From contig CM114272.1 of NCBI GenBank assembly GCA_050084515.1, positions 29,016,001 to 29,080,000 on the forward strand: 64,000 nt of DNA, in the 5' to 3' direction. Shown here one piece after another: positions 1-10,639 of the stretch (its first letter is position 1; the number at the start of each line of letters is the position of its first letter). Origin of the DNA: Blasia pusilla. Its lineage: Eukaryota; Marchantiophyta; Marchantiopsida; Blasiales. The translations under genes and the position numbers were made by a program. Below the pieces are notes generated by a model. It saw nothing but the letters and a program-made list of their open reading frames with translations. It had not been told where the DNA came from and made no database searches.

Positions 1-1500
1 CATCGGACCAAAGGCCCTTTGATCTCCGTCGAGCACCGTTTACCTACCGTCAAGGAACCAACGGCCATTATTGACGGGCGTCCTCTTCAAGTCCTTCATC
101 GTTGGAGATAGGACGGTAGACCATGAGTACCACTGATTTTGTGATTTTCGTCCCGACCTCCGCCGTCACGTGGCAAAAATTCCTCATCGACCAATTGTGA
201 GTAATGTACAAGAGGACACATAATCCCTTGATTTATGGGGGATGATAGTTTTTGTTTTGTTTTGCTATATCGTGATTGATAGCCGCTCGACGATGATTGA
301 TTACTGTGCCGTTGTCGTGTCGAGAGCTTTTCTTCGAGTAAGGGCGGACCTTCTAGCTGCGGCAGACGTGGTTGAAGCAAGGTGAACTCTAGAAAAAGTT
401 TCCCTTTTTTAGTACAGAATTATTATATAAACCCTCCACTCTTTCACAACAAGAATCATGAATGGTAGTGCCGAGGCGATCACTTCTTCATAACATTGAA
501 CACCAAAATTCATAACTATAAAGTCTCTATAAACTAGTTTACGCTTGTAGACAAGAAAAATAACACAACTAGTGTTAAATCCTATCTGAGCATGCCTATT
601 AACATCCATGGATCGCTATATAAGAACATACAACGTATAATCCCATGTCCTCCCATACGTGCTTATAGGAAGAATCACCGGAGTTTGAGATTGCATGACC
701 TGGTTCATGAATCCCTCCCCAAAGTGGTAAACTAGATAGCAAGTAAACCAGTGCCTATCTACGAAGAGAATATTCACGTGATATAGGTTGAGGAAAGGAA
801 AATCTGGTAGAACTCGTGCTCCATCTCTACTTATAATTGACGGACATCCTCTTCTCTCCTCAAGAATGTTTTTGGCGGAGTTGCTCTCCCAAGAGGGGTA
901 ATCCGCTCTCATTGGGAAACTAACCAGCCAAAACCATCCACTATCTCTAGTATGACTAAACTCCCCTAAGATGACAAGTCTCTCATTCCCATACATACCG
1001 CACTTTAGAAACCTCTCGAATAATAGACCACGGTCAAGTTACTCTCCCAAGACGGGTAATCCATTCTCATTGGAAGAACAAGCAAGCCCAATGCCATCCA
1101 CTCAAGAGTGACACGAGAACTCAAGAAATCAAGTAGAAAGTGAAGAACCCTTGAAGGTCCCTTCTCTTTATATACTCACAAGGGATCCACAAGAGTACGA
1201 AATAGGGTTAATTTTATCTTGTGCCAGATGGCTTCCTCTCAAGGCTTAGCTAATCACATTTTGACACAAGTAGATTCTCTTTTATCTCTTCCAAAATATC
1301 CTCCTTTACTCACTTCATATTTTCCAAACTACCCCAATTACCTTAGCCACCAATCAACACTACTTTTGCTTTTCTTTCATTAAATCACCAAGCCCATTAT
1401 TCTACTTTTATAATCCCATCTTTTATTTATTACCTTTGTTCGTAAAATTGGGCCCGCACAAATGAGCCATCCTAAAGAGGTTTAAACATGAGAATTTCAT
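1..1500. other. Anonymous AT-rich stretch with a diverged direct repeat
   Basis: No protein of a known family was recognised here. Open frames of 66-126 codons on the minus strand have no recognisable motif. One visible structure is a diverged direct repeat of about 65 bp, at about 881-945 and 1039-1105. Both copies read CTCTCCCAAGA-GGGTAATCC, then CTCATTGG, then CCATCCACT. This resembles repeat-derived sequence rather than a gene. Confidence 0.4.
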
Positions 1501-2950
1501 TTTCCTTGGCTAATTTATTTAATACTAATAAAACTCTCTCTAACACTTGATGATAAAGGAGTTTACATAGTGGGTGATTTTACTATACGATACCGTGACA
1601 CCCGTAGCTGCAACACGTCGGTGACTGCCGTGCCGTGCTGCTCGTGGCCGTACTACACCGTCTCGATCGTGCAGCCGCACCATCATTGGGAGCAGAGCGT
1701 ATATTATTGTTGAGGAGGATTGCCGATGAGTGCCGCATCCCATCATCGATTGTCGTGCCGTTTGTAGCCCTTCCGTGGCTCCAATGCCACACCCTGGATC
1801 CTCACCGCACATCGAGGAGATTTTGGAACATTGACAATACTAGAAGAGTACTACATGTTGATTGGAGGAGTTTATCTTTACGGCTGAATTGGGGTCGAGG
1901 TTTGCATTTGCTGAGCAACGCTATTAATAGTTATTTAGGTTAGCCATTATGGTTTTTTGCCCTGCACGTGTGAGGGAATTCCGGATATTGGATAGTTATT
2001 TGGGGATATTGGGTTTCGTGCAGATGGTGAGAGCATCATTGATGTAGGAGGTTTAGGGAACATAGACTTGTGTGGGATGTCTAGGTTGAGGGTATGTTCT
2101 GTCGATGAGATGATCGGAGAGTAGTCGATTTTCCGCACCATGCTGCTTGTTGCCGCACAGTACACGTCTCAATGAGAGGGATTGTAGATTGAGTGCCACA
2201 TGCTTTAAACTTGAGTGATTAAGGGAGTACAGGTGAGATTAAGAGTGATCGTGTGAGAGGGGCACGAGGGCCATCATGGCATCTTTTCAGGACTTTAAGA
2301 GGCGAGGTGGTGGACCTGAGAGTAGTTTTAGAGGTTTTACACGGAGTGGCATGAGGTTTCGAGGATCTCCACGTGAGGGAGCACCTCAATCTCCTTTTGT
2401 GTTGTAATCAGAAAAGGGGGAGGGTGTAGAGGAGTTTGTGAGGGCATCACCATATACAGTGAGTTGTGGATGCCATGGTGCCGCACTTCCTTTAGAAACA
2501 ATTGGAACTCTAGGGTCATGCGAATCTTCAAATGCCTGCCAAACATGGGCCATTTGGATGCGCTTCACTCCTTCATTGAAAACATTCTTCCTCTCATCTC
2601 CCTTTTTTCTATTCCCTTCATTATGCGTTTCCACGGCAATGTCTCCAAATGGTGATGATTCTATGGGTTTGTCCCCAACGTCCACTAAAACAACTTCATG
2701 TGCACTCATGATGTCGTCTTTCACACCTTTCACACGAATCTTAGCTCCATAAAAACAAGTGCGTAGTCGGAAATGTTTGTTATTCCTCGTGCATCGTTTA
2801 GCTCTAGAATTCAGGGCACACCAACAATCTAACGCAAATTCAAAGTGATCAAAGGTTTTGAAAAATTGCTTGAATGACAACAACTTGCTTTAGCACTATC
2901 GAGTCAAACACATCGGCATTCACACTTTAGTTCGAATCTAACACATTGCT
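1501..2950. other. Anonymous stretch, possibly retroelement-derived
   Basis: No recognisable gene. On the plus strand near 2278-2395 a short peptide is rich in Arg and Gly (FRGFTRSGMRFRG), like the region next to a retrotransposon gag zinc knuckle, but no CCHC knuckle is visible. A 165-codon minus-strand frame (2386-2883) has no motif I recognise. I treat the stretch as probable decayed repeat. Confidence 0.25.
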
Positions 2951-2994
2951 CAACATTCACACTTTAGCTTGGAAATAGCCCAAGGTTGCAAAAA

Positions 2995-3300
2995 AACGGA
3001 CAAGTCGATCCTTAGGACGGATATGGACGAACGAGTGTGGACATGTCCACTGACATGGGTTCCAAGAGGTGGGACCCACACTTTTAGTCCATGATGGAAG
3101 GCAAGACAAGGATGAGAGGAGCAATGAGGAAGGAGGGAGTGGAGGCGGAGGGAGGAAGAAATGGTGGAGTATGGAACACGAAGGCAAGTAAGGAGAATGA
3201 GAAAGAAGAGAAAGGTGGGGCCCATACGGACAAGTCCTTCCATAGGACGGACTTGTCCGTGTACAAAGTCCACGGACACGGACTTTGTACACATGAAACC
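2995..3300. repeat. Inverted-repeat-rich stretch with two hairpins
   Basis: The motif GGACAAGTCC/GGACTTGTCC recurs on both sides of a purine-rich core (near 2998 and 3228-3257). At the right end GTACAAAGTCC (3261-3271) and GGACTTTGTAC (3280-3290) form a perfect 11-bp stem with an 8-nt loop. The layout is that of a foldback or MITE-like element, but outer termini and a target duplication could not be fixed. Confidence 0.4.
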
Positions 3301-4861
3301 ATAAAATAGCTGCATCTTACATTCTCCACACGCGGCAAGATTCTCCTAATGAAATTTCACTTGCGCCCATATGTAGTAATACTTCCGATGGGGCCGCATA
3401 ACCCACAATATTTCCACAGAGTGCTACTTAAGCAACTCTCTACACCCGTTTTGAGATAGCCACCATCCAGTACACGCCATAATTCTGAGAAATAGCCGCA
3501 GATGGCAATAGTCGCACCCACTAAGTATAGCCGCCCAAGCATATTACGTAGTATAGCAGCCAAAGACCACTCTACCTATAGATTTATCAACAAATAGCAA
3601 CTTTAGTAGCAACTTACCTTCCTCAATTGTATAACCTTGGAGAGTAAATTGCTTCTTCAAAGTTGATTTCTTCCACTTTTCAAATGCATTCCCGGTTGTC
3701 GCGGTGAATGCAGGCGGGATATAAGTTATGGAAATTTCCTCATCTCCATATCCTCCGCCAATGACGTCAGGCTCCTCCATGGGAAGTCGATGTTGGCTCA
3801 GGTTGCCAAATATGTCTTGGTAGCCAAACTTACTCCATTTGGAGAAGACTCCACAAACACCTTCAATGTCATCATGAATCCCATCTCCATCCATGGTCGC
3901 CCAACAATAACTCTGCTGAAATGTGCCTGAGAGGAATCTGCAAATAGTGACTCCATTGGCATTGATCCGAGACGCACATCTATCCTCCTAGTCATGTTCT
4001 CTTGGGAGTACCACCTTCGCGGTACAAGGGAGAAATACAAGAACACTTCACCCAACCGGATGAGCTGCTGACATGGCAAGGTAAGGGGGCTAATGGAGTA
4101 GCCATAGTTCTGATGGGGCCTCTTAAGCAAGGTTAGTTCTAGAGAGGGCTGCTTAAGCACTTGGTTCTTCTCTGTCTCTGGTGCCGGAGGTCGGAAGGCT
4201 TGTGATTGGGCAAAAGGATCCTTTAGTACATGGCCACGATCGTTCATGTAGCAGCCTCTCTCTTGAAGCAAAACTCGGTCAAGTAGCAACCTCTCTCTTG
4301 AAGCATAACTTGGTCATCAAGCGGTTAAAGTGAGTAAGTTCCTATCAAAGAATTCCCCAATTCAACCCTTGACAATGAGGCAGTGGTGTCCCCTACCTAG
4401 GACATGGGTAATCCATGTGCACTTCATATGTGCATAACTTCACATGCTACGGGGTTAGGAATTTGGATTAAATGATTCTAAATGGCATAAATGAGTACCT
4501 CTTTCTCACAAGAGTGCGTCTCTATTCTCAAGGCTCCAACATTTCCCATGCAACCAGCACGCACACATGGAAGATCGCCACTCATTAAAAAGAACCCACC
4601 TCTCTCGCTCTCTTCTTTTGTTGTCAAATGCAGTAACCTACAATCATCTTTGTTGAGATTACATCGTAGTTCTGATAGAAAATACCCGTGCTTGGACTCT
4701 TTCTGTTCTTATGGAAGATAGTTTCTCTGGGGAGGAAGTGAAAGGATGGCTGGTGTCTGAGATATGAACCTGCGAGGCTGGTGTTTGTGTAGAAAGGCTC
4801 TTGCTTCAAGCTAGTGGGCTGCACTTGTGCATTTACGGGCATGTCTTAGTTTTATTCTTAA
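3301..4861. other. Unassigned stretch with overlapping minus-strand frames
   Basis: Two overlapping minus-strand frames (3544-3894, 116 codons; 3798-4289, 163 codons) lie in different phases and show no recognisable family. The phrase IVGRPWMEMGF recalls the ILGRPW motif near Ty3 protease, but no active-site D-S/T-G is present. The remainder to 4861 holds nothing I can name. Confidence 0.25.
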
Positions 4862-7523
4862 CTAGTAAGAATGCCCGTGCGATGCACGTGCGTCAGATTA
4901 ACCCCCGAAGGTTACGCTTTGGTCCTTGGTCGGAATGGAACCGGCTATTGAATTGGTTGCATGATGATACAGTTTCGATTCTACAGACGGATGGGATTGC
5001 CGCGAGCAGAAATAAACCCATGAAATTAGCGTGAAGAAAAAATGGTGAGGACTTGCATTGATTCTCTGGTATGTCAGTGAAAAAAAATGATGGTGAGGTG
5101 GTCGTGGGGCGCTGGAAGAGATGAAATATGGAGCAGTAAGAGATTGTGTTGAGATGGTAGGGGAGGAGACACAGAGCAAGGTAGTGGGAGGTGTTGAGGC
5201 GCAGGGAATTTGGGGGTGAAGAATCTGGAGATGGAAGGTGAGAATGCAAAGGTGTTGGAGAGAAATAGAGGCAGACGGGACGGAGATGGAGCTACAGCAA
5301 GAGACCGTAGGAATGGTGAATGCGTGGGTGGGAAGACGTTACGCAGGGATATCAAAGAGAATGGAGCCATCGCTGGGAGAGGAAAGGAGTGCGAAAATTT
5401 CGAAAGGAGAGTTGTGGCAACGGCTGAAGACCTTAGACTTGAGCCAAATTGCAACAAAGATCGTGGCAGGGCGGAGGACGAGAGAAGAGGCTCTAGGAAA
5501 ATGGAGGAAGACCTCTAGATCTATCTCAACAGTGGGAAAAAGCTGTTGCGGTGACCAAACGACCGAAGCGGGTCCTCTCGCTTTTGTACTTCCTGAGTGG
5601 AAAAGCAACCAGAACGCTTCCACAATCATCGAGTGGATCGAGCACGGCAGGCTGAGCCGCTGAATCCGCTAGTTCGAGTCCGCCATGGCAGCAGAAGATT
5701 CCACCTCCCTCCCGCAAGTCTTGACACAAGATACGATCTAGGACAGAAGTGCTGGATCGATGCTTAGGGACGGAGCGAATTTGATTCTTAAACAGTGGTC
5801 CTGGCAGAAAATTTAATCTCGCAAAGAAGCTCTGATCCCGTTCGGATGCACATGTGGATACGCTTTTCTCCCCTTCTAGAATGATGAACGCAACAGGATA
5901 CTACTCTAGATTGAATCAGCCATGAAAGACCTTCCACAGGCTTTCAGGGAATTCGATTCTCGTACAATGATCCTAGTTGAAGATTCGACCTACCACATAA
6001 ACTTTAAACCAGGTCGATCCTGATTGCGAGTCATATATGTGCAAGCTTTTTTCTCCGTTTCAACAAGAACGAAATTTTCCTCATACTACTACTACCAAAG
6101 GAATTGAATCAGCGACGCGAGTCACTCTTCCACAGGACGAATCGGATTTGATTCTCCTACGGTTCCTGTAGTAGAGGACTTGACCTCCGACGTCGAATCC
6201 AATCCTGGCCGGTGTTGATGGAGACTAGCTTTTGAGGATAAATCTCTCTCTCCGTCAAGAATTGATGAGATTTTCCTCTTAATACTCCAATTTAAGCAGA
6301 CCTTCCACGGGTCCATTCCGAGGAATCGTCCAAGGATTTCAGTATTGAACCATTGCGTTTCCTCTACAATGCAAGACTGAAAATTCCGTTGCACATTAGA
6401 TAGCGTAGACAAGTTTCCTCGCGGGTCCGATGCGGTCTAGCCCAGTGCCGAATTGAGCACGCATTGATGGATAGGTATGAAACGATCCCCGATGAGCCCG
6501 GTCAGATGCCCCACGATTGTTGAAGAATCGTGGAAGCTTTATTGGGGTGCACCGCTACTGTCGCTGATCATGACAGCATGTGCCGCCCGCTAGAGGCTGT
6601 GTGTTCCGATCGGAAGAAGACCGTCAGAGGATGACGATTCGGACGCGTCAAAATTACTCTCATTTGAATTCATCGTCGTAAGATCAATGCATGATCTTCA
6701 AACGCCGCTCAGAAGATCGGAAGAACGTTCTCACGATCCGATTCAATGAAACCAACGTAACCAGATGCGAACCAGTAAAGTTAATTGAAGTTGTGACAAT
6801 GAACGCTTCACATAAACTTACGATCTGCTACATCGACGCTTGACTTTCCAAGGTAGAACATTCTCGGCTGATTTACCTGGGGTTCCATGCAGACAGCGAT
6901 AATTTCAGGTTGTGAAAAGGCTCCGCTTGAAACATTCAGCAAAGCGCCCATGATCTACGTCGATCTTGCCAGGGAGAGAGTGCTTCACCGGGGATGATCT
7001 TCGCAAACACTTTCGTATTTTTGAAGTGTGAAAATACCTGACTTACAATCAAAGCTACTGAAAACACGACGTGGAGCTCAACGCACGCATGACACAGGCG
7101 ATCGACCTGTCATACACAAGTTTACAACTTCATCGCTTCACTCGATAATAGCTGAAAGGCTTTGGGTTCTCTTTCCTGTCGCGCGAAAACTGTACTCGCA
7201 GTCCACTCGCTCCACCGTGAGAATACAAGTCCATTCAGTTCCGCCTCTCCCCTCTCTGCTACTACATTTATCTGCTCTCAAAAGGTTCGAAGGTTAACAG
7301 GTGTCTGGCTCTAACAAGAGGAGCTTTATCACAAACACCTGTACGTACACCGAGCAAGGATTGCCCCTCCCTAACGCACAAAATCAAATCGAATCAATCA
7401 GACATACACTCGACCAATAAAACCATGACACAAGCGAAAACAGGTCCCTTGGGGTGAAACAAGTAGAGTATTTTTTAGGAGGCTTCACTTCTCATAGATA
7501 TCATGTTACATTAATAGTATAGA
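4862..7523 (-). mobile_element. Candidate non-autonomous Helitron, 2.66 kb
   Basis: Read on the minus strand the element begins TCTATACTATTAATG (from 7523) and ends GCACGGGCATTCTTACTAG (at 4862). The 3' end carries the Helitron signature: a short hairpin (CGTGC-ATC-GCACG) a few bases before CTAG. Insertion is between A (4861) and T (7524), the Helitron target dinucleotide. The terminal motif matches the 0.2-kb Helitrons elsewhere in the window. The interior has no Rep/helicase. A minus-strand frame at 5074-5457 (127 codons) is Ser/Pro/Phe-rich and looks like an organelle-targeting leader, so a captured gene fragment is possible. The 3' end is convincing; the 5' end is weaker, as only about 10 bases are diagnostic. 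Confidence 0.5.
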
Positions 7524-7674
7524 TTATTGCATCGAGAGAGAAAATATTGCGCAGTCCTTGGATACGTGCGTTTAGGATATCTTCCCCATACATTTTTTGT
7601 TACAGCTCAAGTATGGAGACTAGTTGTCCTACTGGGGCCCTCCCTATCCACTCTTTGCTGGACGGTTGTTGAGA

Positions 7675-7709
7675 TGTAATTATGTATACGTCTAGTATAC
7701 ATAATTACA
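7675..7709. repeat. Perfect 15-bp inverted repeat
   Basis: TGTAATTATGTATAC (7675-7689) and its exact complement (7695-7709) flank a 5-nt loop. There is no T-run after it and no adjacent gene, so a terminator role is not supported. It could be a short MITE or a foldback footprint. Confidence 0.7.
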
Positions 7710-7754
7710 AGATCTGTTCTCCATGAAAAGAGGGAGCACCGAAGAATGCGCTCT

Positions 7755-7823
7755 GGCCCAGGCAGGTCTTGAACCCGCAACTTGATTCATGATTGGAAGT
7801 CTCTTGCATTGAGCTACTAGGCC
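7755..7823 (-). mobile_element. tRNA-derived sequence, SINE-head-like
   Basis: On the minus strand 69 nt start GGCCTAG and end CTGGGCC, which pair as a 7-bp acceptor stem with one G-U. GCGGG-TTCAAGA-CCTGC forms a T arm directly before it, with a B-box-like GGTTCAAGACC, and TAGCTCAATG resembles an A box. The D stem is imperfect, and the 21 nt available for the anticodon arm plus variable loop do not fold into a normal 5-bp stem. It is therefore a tRNA relic or SINE promoter head rather than a working tRNA gene. No downstream SINE tail was identified. Confidence 0.5.
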
Positions 7824-7994
7824 ATTCCTATCAAGGCTGGTAGATTTGGCAAATTTTCACCTGAAACACAAACGGACGTAGGATGGAGAGAAACTGCGAG
7901 CTGGCTGTCGATTAAGTTGCACTTCGTCAGAAAACATTTCATGCGCGAGCCGACTGTAGATGAAGTAGTTCACTGTAGCCGCACCGGCGTAGGC

Positions 7995-8036
7995 AGAACT
8001 TCGACCCGCAACCTGAATCATCATGTGGCAATGTCG
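7995..8036 (-). repeat. Second, more diverged copy of the tRNA-derived segment
   Basis: AGGCAGAACTTCGACCCGCA followed by ACCTGAATCATCATGTGG closely parallels AGGCAGGTCTTGAACCCGCA and ACTTGATTCATGATTGG in the copy about 240 bp to the left. Only the T-arm and anticodon-side part is kept. Confidence 0.4.
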
Positions 8037-8491
8037 AGATTCTGAGGAAAATCTCCTCTCTGTATGGATGTATTCGATCCTCATCCTTTGGAGCACTAAC
8101 TCCCTCGCCTCCTCGATTCAACGGGATCCATTCTCCGAGAACCCAAACTCCCTCTCTCTCGAAGTCCCATAATCCTTACTATGAATTCATTCATTCCCTC
8201 TCTAGCAACCCCTGAATTTTATTTATCCATTCTAGAAAATCACTATCTGCAATCTTCGCAGATTCTAGAATCGACTCCACCAGATGGAATTATTTCACAT
8301 CAATCCGTGGCAGCACTTCATTACCATCTCCCTGAATTGGACCTCTTCCAAGAATTATATAAGGGACTCGAATTCTAATAATTGATCTGCTAGTCTTACA
8401 TTTGCAGTCTTGTACTCGGAATGATTTGAGAGTAGGTTTCGAATACGTAGCTCGCAATTTTGGTAGTCACTCACACTCACTAGCTGTAGCG

Positions 8492-8715
8492 ATGGCATCG
8501 GGCATTCATGCTTTTTCCTCTAAAAGAAATGAAGGCCTGAAGGATTTATTTCTAGGGGTTGAACCTCCCATGAAGAGGACTGCACCCAAATACGATCACA
8601 CCAAACACAGCCCATTTAGGATCATACTCAACACCATCTGCTCAATAGCGGCCATCATGAAAGAGGGATTAGGAATTCACTGCACTTCATCCATTACAGG
8701 GGGCTTTACTGTATT
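8492..8715 (+). pseudogene. Broken copy of mitochondrial carrier exon 4
   Basis: The translated segment contains EGLKDLFLGV, YDHTKHS, EGLGIHCTSSITGGF. This lines up with EGMKGLFRGV, YDHTKHY and EGVGCHLTSSMIAGF of exon 4 of the carrier gene at 22.7-25.0 kb, in opposite orientation. DNA agreement is roughly 70 percent by eye. The residues LLNAAQIPV are mostly deleted and an extra run of about 30 bp follows the DHTKH site. No other carrier exon was found beside it, so it is a partial duplicate, non-functional as a carrier. Confidence 0.75.
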
Positions 8716-9988
8716 CTATCCGTCGTCAAGGATCCATATCTCAGAATGGACAACCTCTCGCGGGTTTAGGGTCTCGAGCTGCGGCAAGATTTCTCTCCTC
8801 GGGCCGACTAGTAATTCTTCGTCGACGCACAATTACGCTTCTCTATCTGCTGTGCTGACTAGAGCATTAGAAATGATCATCAGCTCCTCCTGAGTGACCA
8901 TTTAGAAACACCGTGTATGTAGAAAAGTTGCAATCCGGTTTCGTGCTCTTCAGTATCTGTGCAGAATTGGAATCTCGGATTTTTTCCTCAACATTCCTAT
9001 TCACTGAAAGGCTCATCATCTCCTCTGGATATGTCTCTTCCTTCTCCCTTCGTCCCGCCACCAGCAGAATGAATCTGCTCACTCAGCAACTAGTCATTCG
9101 GAGCGGAACCAAGGGGGTGGAACTCGCTTAAAACTGGTGTAGCATATATTTGTAAATGGATTAACTAGAATATCTTCATGTCTTCATGGTCGAGCTCTCG
9201 AGTGATGTGAAGTGTAGAGAATTCCATGCTTCAATTCTTCTTCTATTCCCTGTTGGTCTAGCTCCAACGCTCACACTCTGCAAGTGAGTCTTGGATTTCT
9301 TGATCCTCATACGGGCACTTGACAAATACCCGGCCGACACGTGATAAAAGTTAATCTCATCATTCCTTCATCAAGGCCTCCAGCTACGCTTCAAGCTCAA
9401 AACATCAATCCATCAATGTCCCAAACGACTTTACAAAAAGCGCAGTAAACGGTAACGATGGTGTGCTCTAAAGGAACGCAGTTTTATTTTTCCACCGTTA
9501 CAGGCTTTTCTTGAAAGCATAATCAGAATTTTTTCTTCCTTCCTTCTAGATAACGGAAAGAAAATGGGATGTTTTCCATGTCACAAGGCCTATACCTTCG
9601 AGAGAGAAATTGTTCCAACTTTGAACTAGGAATGGAATTTCATCTCCTGGCATGGGAAACCAAGTTCATTGGGCACCGGGTGCTCATACGATTTCATGCT
9701 GAGCCTCATGGTCGAGGAAGAAAGTGTGCGCTACCTCGGCCACATGAGACCGGCTTGCTGCACGGCTGCTGGAGAGGGTTGTGATTCTTGCCGCAAAAGC
9801 CACCGGCTGCTAGAGAGGCTTGTCATTCGTAGGCCTAGAAAATTGGCCATAGTAATTCTCACGGGTAGTAGTTTTTGTGGATTTCGGAATTCAGAACGGT
9901 CAGCCTGTGTTATAATCTTACTGCTAGCTAGGCACTACATCAGCCACTTACTGGTCTGTCTAAGTATGTCGAAAATACTTAGACACGC
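8716..9988. other. Stretch without recognisable genes
   Basis: No known protein family or RNA was recognised. At 9756-9830 two short copies of a GCTGCT-GAGAGG-TTGT-ATTC motif lie about 60 bp apart. The rest shows nothing I can support. Confidence 0.3.
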
Positions 9989-10346
9989 GAAGGACTTGAA
10001 TACATTAGTCAAGCCGCAGCCCTTGTCAAAATCAGGAGAGAACATCTGGCTTTGTCAAGATCAGGAGAGAGAGGCGTACGATTGCACGAGTCTTCTTCTA
10101 TCCGGGAAGTAGCCCGAGCTCATCAAAGTTGTTGGACCAGTTGTGCTTGTGGCATTCGAGAATGACAATCCACGTGAGAATCACTCTACGTGATGTGATG
10201 GGGACAGGTAGGTCCAGCAGCTTTGATGAGCTCACTGAAGAAGGCTGGTGCGATCGTACGCCTCTCTCTTCTGATCTTGACCAAGCCCGACATTCTTTCC
10301 TGTTCTTCACAAGCGCGGGGGCTTGACGGATGTATTCAGGTCCTTC
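9989..10346. repeat. Large inverted duplication (arms about 140-150 nt)
   Basis: The left arm (9989-10138) and right arm (10211-10346) are reverse complements with roughly 80-85 percent agreement by eye, separated by 72 nt. Read outward from the centre both arms encode similar peptides: EYISQAAALVKIRREHLA on the plus strand and EYIRQAPALVKNRKECRA on the minus strand, each followed by SR-ERGV. This suggests an inverted duplication of a once-coding exon. The parent protein was not recognised. Confidence 0.8.
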
Positions 10347-10591
10347 ACATGTAGTCAGATTGCGCCCATGGAAATGTGTGGTACTTTTTACATAATTCGA
10401 CACACCAGCTAGTGGCGTGATGTAATGGCGGGTACTGTCATGAAACGCCTATCCGATTCTCTAGGCCTATGCCAATCACCAGTGTTTTTGAAACTTTTTA
10501 TCACATAAGCTATGTCACATCAAACTTACCGGCGAAACTTCCGAGTCCACTTACAACTAAATTTTGGACTACTTGTTTCCTTTCTACGGAA

Positions 10592-10627
10592 CAAAGATCC
10601 CTCCAAACCAGCTTGGAGGGATCTTTG
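10592..10627. repeat. Perfect 15-bp stem-loop with imperfect extension
   Basis: CAAAGATCCCTCCAA (10592-10606) pairs with TTGGAGGGATCTTTG (10613-10627) across a 6-nt loop. The flanks ACGGA and TCCGT add more pairing after a small bulge. The arm length is in the range of a small-RNA precursor, but extended pairing beyond about 25 bp is weak. Confidence 0.65.
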
Positions 10628-10639
10628 TGCTCCGTGCTT

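Noticed and set aside
3798-4289. Retroviral-type protease, suggested by IVGRPWMEMGF.
   Set aside because: No D-S/T-G active-site motif in any frame nearby and no flanking gag or RT.
5238-5663. A 141-codon plus-strand gene inside the candidate Helitron.
   Set aside because: No known domain and strong purine bias. Overlapping frames on the other strand are equally long, so coding is not supported.
7755-7823. Functional tRNA gene.
   Set aside because: Acceptor and T stems fit, but the D stem is imperfect and the space left cannot form a 5-bp anticodon stem with a 7-nt loop.
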